The notes under the pieces: generated by a model
Told to the model about the DNA's origin: nothing
The model's database searches: none
Seen by the model: only the letters and a program-made list of their open reading frames with translations
Part shown: positions 8,281-14,941 of the stretch, piece by piece
How positions within the stretch are numbered: the first letter of the stretch is position 1
How the letters are laid out: every line of letters starts with the position of its first letter
Translations under genes and position numbers: made by a program
DNA from: Nitrospirota bacterium
Lineage (GTDB): Bacteria; Nitrospirota; Nitrospiria; Nitrospirales; UBA8639
Direction of reading: 5' to 3'
DNA: 15,329 bases
Assembly (NCBI GenBank): GCA_029865515.1
Contig: JAOUGQ010000050.1
Location: forward strand, 1 to 15,329

Positions 8281-9234
8281 TCATCGGAACCCCCCTTGAC
8301 GGTATACCCGCCAAAAGGTTCTCAGCCCGGTCCAAATTGGATGCCGCCGTTGCGCTGGAGTTAATTCGATTTTGACTCCGGAATGCCGCTCGATTTTCCA
8401 CAAGAGATAATCCACGCCACCTTGGAAGGTGAAAGCCGCCTTTATGAGTCGAAGGACGGACAAAATTTTCCCCTGCCACCGACGAAAGGTCCACCCCAAA
8501 CGATTACTGAATCGTTCCCACCCTGCCCCCTCAAATACATAAGCACAACCTTCTTGTTGTGGTACCACCTGAATGCCCGGAAAATGAGAAGAAAGGACAG
8601 CGTGGGTCAGTTGTTCATAATAATCGCCATCGCTTTTCCATAAAGTATCCACCCGCCCGGAAGATTCCGAGCGAAGTTCTGCCCCGTAACTCAGTGATAA
8701 CCCGACACTCCAAAGTTTCCTGGCCGTAAATCGGCCGGATACCCTTGGGAGCGCTTTCCTGATAAAGGTGAAGGCCGCCATTCCCAACCCATTCAAAATT
8801 CGCTGTCGTATTGTCTGGGATGAGACAACCAACAGAACCGTTGGTTGCGCAAACCTTGCCCAAAAATAGGAATGAAACCATTGAGGAGATACGCTTCGCT
8901 CAAAATCTTCCAAAGACAGCACAGCATATTTCACACGGACGATCCGTTCCTCCACTGGCACTTCCCAATAGAATACATTTGGGGGCAACCAGCGATTGAA
9001 CAGTGCCAGCCAAGCTTTCTGATACACCGAATTATAGTGGTCCACCAACACATAACAGTCCACCAAGCTGTCATGATCGGTTCCCGCCCGTAGGCATGAT
9101 CCATACAACAACACTCCCAAAGCAGATGGGCCATACTTCTTCGATAAGGCATCTCCAACAAGACGAATGGCTTTGGGAATGGGCCGGCTATTCGGTTGAG
9201 CCACGACCTCTAACACGAGAGGCGATACCTTCAT
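8281..9234 (-). CDS. Tam41-like nucleotidyltransferase, candidate CDP-diacylglycerol synthase
   Basis: This 317-residue protein resembles Tam41 (Mmp37), the mitochondrial enzyme that makes CDP-diacylglycerol from phosphatidic acid and CTP. Seen here: a polymerase-beta-type nucleotidyltransferase signature, LLYGSCLRAG (Gly45-Ser46) followed by LVDCYVLVD (Asp59, Asp65); VKYAVLSLEDFERSV at 101-115, like the Tam41 KYGV..LED region; then a stretch with AFTFIRKALP and LSYGAELRSE (181-190), like the Tam41 alanine/leucine-rich helix and its SYxGDxR motif; and a basic C-terminal region containing WKIERHSG (279-286). No membrane segment is obvious, unlike CdsA. The similarity was judged by eye, and GS followed by a single Asp-rich strand also occurs in other nucleotidyltransferases. 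The ATG at 9234 overlaps the stop of the lipid kinase gene (ATGA), so a kinase producing phosphatidic acid would feed this enzyme directly. That context supports the call. Confidence 0.6.
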   Translation of the reverse strand: MKVSPLVLEVVAQPNSRPIPKAIRLVGDALSKKYGPSALGVLLYGSCLRAGTDHDSLVDCYVLVDHYNSVYQKAWLALFNRWLPPNVFYWEVPVEERIVRVKYAVLSLEDFERSVSPQWFHSYFWARFAQPTVLLVVSSQTIRQRILNGLGMAAFTFIRKALPRVSGRFTARKLWSVGLSLSYGAELRSESSGRVDTLWKSDGDYYEQLTHAVLSSHFPGIQVVPQQEGCAYVFEGAGWERFSNRLGWTFRRWQGKILSVLRLIKAAFTFQGGVDYLLWKIERHSGVKIELTPAQRRHPIWTGLRTFWRVYRQGGFR

Positions 9235-10202
9235 TTGACTCCGGAGGAGAGACGAACAAACGAGAGTTCTCCAGCTAATTCAAGAATGATGGGCTCTTCC
9301 TGATGAGGCGTCGAATACACTTCCCCATCCAACACAAATCCGCTGTTTAAAGTCAGTCGAATCTCGAAAAGATTCTCACTCACATATCCATGATCGGTTG
9401 TAGCCAAAGGATGAGATTTCCCACGCAGGAGAGCCGGTAACACACGCCATAAATAACGATAAGGGACCATTAAACTGGTAAATCGTAACGGCCCGATCGT
9501 CGAGCTCCAAAATGGCCTCATCCCTAAAAACAACCGTTCCAATGTCGTGACCAACAACACCAGATACTCTCGATGCTTGATTGTTGATTCTCCTGTGGCT
9601 ACACCCACAGTCACCGGCTGAAGCCCCTTCCGCGACCCCGTGGCCAACGCCAATAAGAATTTCGCAAGAATGAGGCCGGCTCCCAATTCCCCCAAACGGC
9701 CAATTGTCTGCTTGGTCTCTCGCCCCATTTGTGTCCCATGATAAATAGCCCCGGCACCGAAGAACATCCCATGCATTGGCCTCTGGTTAGAGGGGAACCG
9801 AATTCGAAGAATTGGCCTCTTGACACGGTCCATCACAGGTCGCGAAGACACCATCAATGCTAAAAGATTTTCCAGTGTGGCCTCTTCATATTTTCCCAGT
9901 CCGACATCCCCTGCAATCATATTCGCCGTCCCTGCCGGGATAACGGCCAGGAGCGGCATTTTTGAGAAAGGTTGATAGTTGAACAACACATCCACCGTCG
10001 CGTGGACCGTACCATCTCCTCCAATCACCACAACCAGATTCACATGGTTGTGAGCAAATGCTTCGAGGGCTTTCATGACATCCACAGGAGTGGTGACCTC
10101 AGCATATTGCACTGCGGGATACCGGGCGTACACCCCTTGAAAGAGAAGAGGCTGCCGTTTATTGCGCCCACTGAGCGGATTATAGAGGACCCCGATATGC
10201 AT
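9231..10202 (-). CDS. Diacylglycerol kinase-like lipid kinase (YegS/LCB5/DgkB family)
   Basis: A 323-residue soluble lipid kinase that should phosphorylate diacylglycerol (or a related lipid alcohol) with ATP to give phosphatidic acid at the membrane surface. Visible motifs are the N-terminal YNPLSG (7-12), the nucleotide-binding GGDGTV (61-66), IPAGTANMIAGDVG (88-101) and the C-terminal catalytic DGE (292-294). The family is named from these; the true substrate in bacteria varies (diacylglycerol, phosphatidylglycerol, ceramide). The gene ends by ATGA overlap with the Tam41-like gene, which strongly suggests a joint path from diacylglycerol through phosphatidic acid to CDP-diacylglycerol. Upstream, 107 bases separate it from the phosphatidyltransferase gene, and that gap contains a terminator-like hairpin, so the pair may be expressed at a lower level or from its own promoter. 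The ATG start has only a weak GGCAGG ahead of it. Confidence 0.85.
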   Translation of the reverse strand: MHIGVLYNPLSGRNKRQPLLFQGVYARYPAVQYAEVTTPVDVMKALEAFAHNHVNLVVVIGGDGTVHATVDVLFNYQPFSKMPLLAVIPAGTANMIAGDVGLGKYEEATLENLLALMVSSRPVMDRVKRPILRIRFPSNQRPMHGMFFGAGAIYHGTQMGRETKQTIGRLGELGAGLILAKFLLALATGSRKGLQPVTVGVATGESTIKHREYLVLLVTTLERLFLGMRPFWSSTIGPLRFTSLMVPYRYLWRVLPALLRGKSHPLATTDHGYVSENLFEIRLTLNSGFVLDGEVYSTPHQEEPIILELAGELSFVRLSSGVK

Positions 10203-10243
10203 TTCAGGCCTGCCTAGCTTTGGAATAGCGGAAAATGGTCAGG

Positions 10244-10296
10244 AAAAAACCAACCGAATCTGCGATTTTGGGCAACAAGGGAGTCTGATCGGTCGG
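10244..10296 (-). terminator. Candidate intrinsic terminator after the CDP-alcohol phosphatidyltransferase gene
   Basis: On the minus strand CCGACCGA (10296-10289) can pair with TCGGTTGG (10257-10250), eight base pairs with one G-U, followed at once by six T (10249-10244). The loop is long (31 bases), so strength is uncertain. It lies in the gap between the phosphatidyltransferase and lipid kinase genes and could reduce read-through into the kinase/Tam41-like pair. Confidence 0.4.
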
Positions 10297-10309
10297 AACG
10301 ATTGTTATC

Positions 10310-11515
10310 TTATTTTAACGTTGCAGGAGGATTCGTAAACAGTCTAACCTCCAAGGAATTTCGATTCAGCGGATCGATCTCAGCCAACCAGGATGTGAGG
10401 GAGCCTGTCGTGACTTTTTCCCAAACCGCCATGAGCAGCCTCGTGAGAAGAATTATCGTGGAGCCCACTGTCCAAACCGCCACTGCTTCCAAGCCTAAAT
10501 CCGGGCGTCCCAAAAGAAAGCTGCCAGTTAATAAAATGAGGTTTGGATTCCGTCGAGCTGTGATTAGCCTGAAATAGGAATCAAGGGGCTTCCAACAAAA
10601 AATGACAAAACCTCCTAACCACCATTGAAAAATTCCTTCTACCATTCGTCCCACAATATATCCGATTAAAATGATTCCAAAGGTCATTTCCAGAGTCAAC
10701 CAAGAGAGAGCAGGTGCAAATGCGGGAAGACCAACTCCCCAGGCTAAATACCAAAGGGGAGGGTGGATTAAATCAATGCCATGATCAAAAATATTACCCC
10801 ATTTACTTGAAGTCACGGTCACTCGAGCTAATTTTCCATCAACCGTATCAAGGAACGTCATCACCCATCCCAGCACAAGACCCCAGAACAATAATCCATA
10901 TCCGAACAAAATCCCCACAGCAATGACAAGCATTAAGCTCAACGAGGTCACCTGATTCGGTGAAATCCCCCAAAGCGCACAAAGCCGAGTGGCCCATTTA
11001 GCTGGAACAGGCCAAAGAAATTTTGTCACCAGATCAGTGACCCCTTTGTATGATCCCGTAAATAAATGTTCTTCCAGGGCCATCCGGTTATCCTCGCAAA
11101 TGGGGAATACATAGGGATGATCAGATTTTCGCAATTCGTTAGAAAAAGAAATCGAAAGGTCCCTCAGACTGACGGATTGCAGATTCGCCATTTTTCCTGT
11201 GCGTTCCTGCTGCATGGCACACCACGTTGAGGAAGCCAGAGAAGAATCAACATGCGCCGCGACAGGCAGAAGTCCACCTCCAGCCTGAACTTCCAGGACG
11301 ACATTCGGGTGCTTCAAGAGATAGGAGAACACTCGCTCATCATATAAAAAATCCCCCCGAATAATGAGAACAGGATGATTAGATGGAAGTTCGTTGATGT
11401 TATCCAGGAAATTCTGGACCCCCATCCGATTTAAAATACGTTGATACCGCGTACGAGAGGTCAGATTCCACAATCGAACATTCGGGTCATTCACAATGTA
11501 AGCATACACACTCAT
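10310..11515 (-). CDS. CDP-alcohol phosphatidyltransferase with N-terminal nucleotidyltransferase-like domain
   Basis: This 401-residue integral membrane enzyme should transfer a phospho-alcohol from a CDP-activated donor to an acceptor alcohol, the reaction of phosphatidylglycerophosphate, phosphatidylserine, phosphatidylinositol and di-inositol-phosphate synthases. The family signature is complete: D223, D226-G227, A230-R231, G240, D244 and D248, in LDTVDGKLAR ... GNIFDHGIDLIHPPLWY, within several hydrophobic helices from about 188 to 400. An extra N-terminal part (about 1-150) resembles a sugar/alcohol-phosphate nucleotidyltransferase: NVRLWNLTSRTRYQRIL, then VLIIRGDFLYDERV with a possible metal-binding Asp55. 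It lacks the usual GxGxRL...PK start, so it looks catalytically decayed. LEEHLFTGSYKGVTDLVTKF links the two parts. The architecture recalls bifunctional inositol-1-phosphate cytidylyltransferase/DIPP synthase. Neighbours are a COG1213 cytidylyltransferase and the lipid kinase/Tam41-like pair. Donor and acceptor are unknown. Confidence 0.85.
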   Translation of the reverse strand: MSVYAYIVNDPNVRLWNLTSRTRYQRILNRMGVQNFLDNINELPSNHPVLIIRGDFLYDERVFSYLLKHPNVVLEVQAGGGLLPVAAHVDSSLASSTWCAMQQERTGKMANLQSVSLRDLSISFSNELRKSDHPYVFPICEDNRMALEEHLFTGSYKGVTDLVTKFLWPVPAKWATRLCALWGISPNQVTSLSLMLVIAVGILFGYGLLFWGLVLGWVMTFLDTVDGKLARVTVTSSKWGNIFDHGIDLIHPPLWYLAWGVGLPAFAPALSWLTLEMTFGIILIGYIVGRMVEGIFQWWLGGFVIFCWKPLDSYFRLITARRNPNLILLTGSFLLGRPDLGLEAVAVWTVGSTIILLTRLLMAVWEKVTTGSLTSWLAEIDPLNRNSLEVRLFTNPPATLK

Positions 11516-11642
11516 AGAATCATCACGCCTTATCTCTGATGCATTTTAAGAAAATAGAGTCGATCTAAGTTTCGAATAGGAACGAGCGGACAAAGCCTTA
11601 TGTAGTGCTCCCCCGGCGGATCTATTGTCGGTTTCGAGTATC

Positions 11643-11786
11643 TCACAGCCACGCCCGAAACCGCACAAAGCTGACATCGTCCACGAGTCTGTATATGCCG
11701 GATCGATAGGAGTCCAACTGAATATTAGACAGCTCCCTTTGCGCATGGATAATCACCCGCAAATGAACACATTCGCTCCGAATCAT
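11643..11786 (-). CDS. Possible small protein of 47 residues, unrecognised
   Basis: A short frame lies between lptG and the phosphatidyltransferase gene on the same strand. It starts MIRSECVHLRVIIHAQRELS and ends FVRFRAWL. GGGGGA lies five bases before the ATG, which is a usable ribosome binding site. The second half alternates acidic, basic and hydrophobic residues as a folded helix might. No family was recognised. A frame of this length can arise by chance, so the main support is its position in an otherwise unexplained gap together with the purine-rich site ahead of the start. It may equally be untranslated leader. Confidence 0.22.
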   Translation of the reverse strand: MIRSECVHLRVIIHAQRELSNIQLDSYRSGIYRLVDDVSFVRFRAWL

Positions 11787-11793
11787 GCATGAT
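11782..11793. repeat. Perfect 12-base palindrome ATCATGCATGAT
   Basis: The two six-base halves are exact reverse complements with no spacer. It lies 26 bases beyond the lptG stop codon, overlapping the ATG of the possible small protein. It could be an operator for transcription of the downstream lipid genes; no known regulator consensus was recognised. Confidence 0.25.
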
Positions 11794-11818
11794 CCCCCAT
11801 GATACTTTCCACATCTTT

Positions 11819-12889
11819 TTACTGTACATAACGCCGCCAACAAACAAGGGTAACAACTGACAGGATCAGGAAGGGAGCGGCTGTTGTCAAAAAAGGAGAC
11901 GCTCCGAACAAGAGGCCAACATATTTAAAAATTTCCGTCATTAAGTAATATCCCAAGCCTGCTAAGGATCCAATGAAGACTCTCTTGCCCGCCGCGGCCA
12001 TTCGCAACGGACCAAAGACAAACGGTATCGCCACTAAAATCATAAGCCCCGTATTTAAGGGCATAAGAAGTTTGTCCCAAAAACTCAACTCATATCTGCG
12101 AGAATGTTGCTTTTTCCTTTTTAAAACCTCAATGTATTGATAAAGTTCAGAAGGGGCTAATGAGGAAGCAGGGAGTGTCAACAACCGCACTTCATTTTGC
12201 TTAAGTGGAGAATCCCATTCAAGACTTGCCAGAAACTCTTGTGAAACACTAAACCCCTGAATGGCCTGTTTTTTAATATTTTTAAGCGTCCACTTCTGAG
12301 GGTTCACAATATCTGCCTCTTGGGCATGCATATAGGTCGTCATTTGTCCCGCCTCATTGAATTCAAAGATATCGATGCCCTGCGGAACCTCTCCATAGCG
12401 TATCTCATGAATTCTGACAAAGCGCCTTCCCTCCCGAAACCAGAATCCCTGCTGTCCTTTATAGGTCCGTGAATCTGACAGAGCCACCGATCGCTTCAAA
12501 TGGGCCTCCTGGTCCAAAGGTGGCGTGACAACCTCTTCTAAGAAACCCACAATCAGAATAAACCCTGCCCCCACCTTTATGACCGACCAGGCAATTTGAT
12601 AGGGAGAGATCCCACCGGCTTGCATCGCGATGAGTTCCCGGCCATTGGCGAGGCCGCCTAAGGCCATGATACTCCCTAACAGAGCTACAAACGGGGCCAA
12701 AAAGATGAACCGGCTTGGCAGGGTCAGCAACAAAAACTCAGTGGCGCTCAAAAAGGTATAGCGACCATTACCCACTTCATCCAGTTCCTCAACAAATACA
12801 ATTAGACTGAATACCGCCAAAAAAATCGCCAGCACTGGAAGATACCCTTTCAGTAAACTGACGGCCAGATACCGATTCAGAATTTTCAT
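11819..12889 (-). CDS. lptG: LPS export ABC transporter permease LptG
   Basis: A 356-residue inner-membrane permease of the LptB2FG transporter, which extracts lipopolysaccharide from the inner membrane and passes it to the LptC-LptA bridge. It has the family plan: three N-terminal membrane helices (about 13-33, 60-85, 98-120), a periplasmic beta-jellyroll (about 125-265), and three C-terminal helices (about 270-352). Family-like segments include LNRYLAVSLLKGY at the start, LANGRELIAMQAGGISPYQIAWSVIK (coupling helix region that touches LptB), GFWFREGRRFVRI in the jellyroll, and KLLMPLNTGLMILVAIPFVFGPLR before the last helices. These match LptG more closely than LptF. It follows lptF on the same strand after a 97-base gap. 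No clear Shine-Dalgarno sequence precedes the ATG. lptB and lptC are not in the window. Confidence 0.9.
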   Translation of the reverse strand: MKILNRYLAVSLLKGYLPVLAIFLAVFSLIVFVEELDEVGNGRYTFLSATEFLLLTLPSRFIFLAPFVALLGSIMALGGLANGRELIAMQAGGISPYQIAWSVIKVGAGFILIVGFLEEVVTPPLDQEAHLKRSVALSDSRTYKGQQGFWFREGRRFVRIHEIRYGEVPQGIDIFEFNEAGQMTTYMHAQEADIVNPQKWTLKNIKKQAIQGFSVSQEFLASLEWDSPLKQNEVRLLTLPASSLAPSELYQYIEVLKRKKQHSRRYELSFWDKLLMPLNTGLMILVAIPFVFGPLRMAAAGKRVFIGSLAGLGYYLMTEIFKYVGLLFGASPFLTTAAPFLILSVVTLVCWRRYVQ

Positions 12890-12946
12890 GAGGATATTGA
12901 GGAACCCATGATGAACGTCAGGCTCTCAGATGTTCCTATTCCCTGT

Positions 12947-12959
12947 TCAGGTTACCTGA
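12947..12959. repeat. Palindrome TCAGGT-T-ACCTGA between lptF and lptG
   Basis: A perfect inverted repeat with six-base arms and a single central base lies in the lptF-lptG gap. The adjacent CCTGAG (12955-12960) can instead pair with CTCAGG (12980-12985), so two mutually exclusive hairpins are possible in the transcript. It may be an operator, an mRNA processing or stability element, or chance. Confidence 0.25.
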
Positions 12960-12990
12960 GGATAGTTAAGGAGAATGAGCTCAGGCCTCT

Positions 12991-14049
12991 TTAAGACATG
13001 ACTTTTGTGAAACGCGATGGTACCAATAAAAAAACCAGTAAGGCTCCTAACGCAAGAACAATCCACCACAGACCGGGAACAATAGGTAGCGTTCCCTGTT
13101 CAACAAGAGTCTTCACCATCAACCCTGTAAAGTAATATGCTGAAAATATAATCGTCGCTGTAAAAAGTTTGGCGTATTTTCCCTGTCTGGGAGACGCGCG
13201 ACTTAAGGGCACACCTAAAAGCCCCATGAGAATAGCCGAAAATGGGGTTGAAAACCTCCATTGAAGTTCTGCGATATCCTTGGGAGAATCGGATTTCAAT
13301 AAATTTTGTGTGGATTCACTTTTCCGTCTATACTCCGTGATAAGCTCCTGTGGGTAGATCGCCAGCCGTGAAAAACCAGAAATATGCTTGATCTCTCCCT
13401 CCCTGGTCAGTTTATATTCGAATCCATCAAAGAGCACCGGAATAGAGACACCGATTTGAGGATCCATTTGCTCTTGAGCTTCCGTAGCCGAAAAGACCTG
13501 CAAGTCATCGCCATGCTCACTCTGAACAAAGACTCCCCTCAGCCGGTGTCGCGTTGAATCCACTGCCTCCGCATAAAACACCAGAGAACCGTCACGGCGT
13601 TCATAGAACTGCCCGGAATCCACGTTGGAAATTCGGAAACCCGATTCGGCCTCGGTTCTTAACCGGTAACTATGCTCATAAGCCAAGGGGCGAAGATACA
13701 ACGAAAATATGCTGACAAGCACCGCCACAAAACAGGAAAGGGAAAAAACGGTAAGAAGGATCCGATACGGATTGACACCACACGCCATAAAGGCTTTCAT
13801 TTCAGAATCGGTATACAAACGACCAAACCCTAAAATAACTCCGAAATACAACGAAATAGGCATTAAGACCTCAAGGGCAATTCCCACTTTTAAGACAATT
13901 AACGTAAAAATCATATTCGCGGGCAACAACGCATTGACGGCTTTGGATAAAAAGATGACCCAACTATATCCGGCAAACAACGCCACCAAAAGCCCGCAGA
14001 CCACAGCTGATGGCTTAAGAACTTCTCGCACTAGATATCTGACTAACAT
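12991..14049 (-). CDS. lptF: LPS export ABC transporter permease LptF
   Basis: A 352-residue inner-membrane partner of LptG in the LptB2FG lipopolysaccharide exporter. Three N-terminal helices (about 12-35, 47-76, 96-120) are followed by a periplasmic jellyroll (about 125-255) and three C-terminal helices. ELQWRFSTPFSAILMGLLGV (261-280) followed by PLSRASPRQGKYAK is the characteristic LptF segment, and LYTDSEMKAFMACGVNPYRI (79-98) is the coupling-helix region that docks on the LptB ATPase. The first residues, MLVRYLVREVLKPSAVV, match the family start; GAGG lies eight bases before the ATG. It is the first gene of the minus-strand envelope block and is divergent from the cytidylyltransferase gene, with 59 bases between the two starts, so both promoters must lie in or close to that short gap. 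Confidence 0.92.
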   Translation of the reverse strand: MLVRYLVREVLKPSAVVCGLLVALFAGYSWVIFLSKAVNALLPANMIFTLIVLKVGIALEVLMPISLYFGVILGFGRLYTDSEMKAFMACGVNPYRILLTVFSLSCFVAVLVSIFSLYLRPLAYEHSYRLRTEAESGFRISNVDSGQFYERRDGSLVFYAEAVDSTRHRLRGVFVQSEHGDDLQVFSATEAQEQMDPQIGVSIPVLFDGFEYKLTREGEIKHISGFSRLAIYPQELITEYRRKSESTQNLLKSDSPKDIAELQWRFSTPFSAILMGLLGVPLSRASPRQGKYAKLFTATIIFSAYYFTGLMVKTLVEQGTLPIVPGLWWIVLALGALLVFLLVPSRFTKVMS

Positions 14050-14108
14050 CCGACGAACCTCAACGCAACGTTACCCATTAGGCATCCCATGATAGGAGAT
14101 TTCACACG

Positions 14109-14870
14109 ATGAAAGCTGTGATCTTAAGTGCCGGACAAGGAAAACGGTTGCTGCCGTTAACAACCGACCGACCCAAATGCACCGTTACCATTAATGGACG
14201 TTCCATTTTAGAGTGGCAAGTTCAGGAGCTGCTCCGAGTAGGGATGGATTCAATTCACGTGGTCGTCGGCTTTGGAGCTGATAAAGTCGAAACCTTGCTG
14301 GCTAAGCAAGTGGAGGCAAGGTCCATTCATACTATTTACAATCCATTTTTTGCCCTGGCCGATAACCTTATCAGTTGTTGGGTTGCCCGGAATGAAATGA
14401 CCCAAGATTTTGTATTAATTAATGGCGACACGTTGTTTGAATCAGCAGTCCTGGCAGGTCTGCTGCAAGCCCCCTCCGCCCCGATCACCTTGGTGACCGA
14501 TGAAAAATCTCACTACGATGCCGACGACATGAAAGTGATCGTGCGTGACACACAATTAGTCCGCATCGGCAAAACACTCCCGATAGGGGAAGTCAATGGG
14601 GAGTCCATCGGTATGATTCGGTTTCAAGACGAAGGACCTCGGTTATTTTGTTCGACGTTGGACCAACGCATTCGAAAGCCGGAGGCACTCAACCAATGGT
14701 ATTTATCACTCATCGACGAATTGGCCCAACAAGGCCACGTATCAACCTTTTCCATCAAGGGCTTGATTTGGGCTGAGATCGACAACCCCTCCGATTTAGA
14801 ACAGGCTGAGCGTCTGTTAAAAAGGCGTGAACCTTTGAGTATTTCTCCATCTATTTCTCCCCGTGGCTGA
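14109..14870 (+). CDS. LicC/COG1213-like nucleotidyltransferase (candidate CTP:alcohol-phosphate cytidylyltransferase)
   Basis: A 253-residue cytoplasmic enzyme of the GT-A-fold nucleotidyltransferases that couple NTP to a phosphorylated alcohol or sugar with release of pyrophosphate. It begins MKAVILSAGQGKRLLPLT with the nucleotide-binding loop (8-14) and RPKC with Lys23. INGDTLF gives the metal-binding Asp107, and WAEIDNPSDL the C-terminal Glu223 and Asp225. The segment NPFFALADNLISC (78-90) recalls LicC phosphocholine cytidylyltransferases and inositol-1-phosphate cytidylyltransferases rather than glucose-1-phosphate enzymes. The length is typical. AGGAG lies ten bases before the ATG. Its product, for example a CDP-alcohol, could be the donor for the phosphatidyltransferase at 10310-11515, whose own nucleotidyltransferase domain looks inactive. 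The substrate is inferred from context only; a sugar-1-phosphate remains possible. Confidence 0.82.
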   Translation: MKAVILSAGQGKRLLPLTTDRPKCTVTINGRSILEWQVQELLRVGMDSIHVVVGFGADKVETLLAKQVEARSIHTIYNPFFALADNLISCWVARNEMTQDFVLINGDTLFESAVLAGLLQAPSAPITLVTDEKSHYDADDMKVIVRDTQLVRIGKTLPIGEVNGESIGMIRFQDEGPRLFCSTLDQRIRKPEALNQWYLSLIDELAQQGHVSTFSIKGLIWAEIDNPSDLEQAERLLKRREPLSISPSISPRG

Positions 14871-14941
14871 TTTACGAGGATGCCAGACATGCCAATTCAT
14901 GCAATATCCGCTCACAGGCAAGCCCCCCTCTTCATGCCTTC

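Larger units (their letters stand above)
11516..11818. other. 303-base gap between lptG and the phosphatidyltransferase gene
   Basis: No recognisable protein or RNA gene is present. On the minus strand there is a possible 47-codon reading frame (11643-11786) with GGGGGA before its ATG, described separately. A perfect 12-base palindrome ATCATGCATGAT lies at 11782-11793. A TAAAAT box on the minus strand about 40 bases before the phosphatidyltransferase ATG could be a -10 element, without a convincing -35. The gap is large for this compact window, so it probably holds a promoter for the lipid genes or an unannotated small gene. Confidence 0.5.

Noticed and set aside
8180..8494. 104-codon minus-strand frame overlapping the end of the Tam41-like gene
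   Set aside because: Most of it is an out-of-frame shadow of a gene whose reading frame is well supported; only its last 34 codons lie outside that gene.
14917..14940. AGGCA/TGCCT hairpin between the convergent nucleotidyltransferase genes
   Set aside because: Only five base pairs with a 14-base loop and no T run; too weak to call a terminator.
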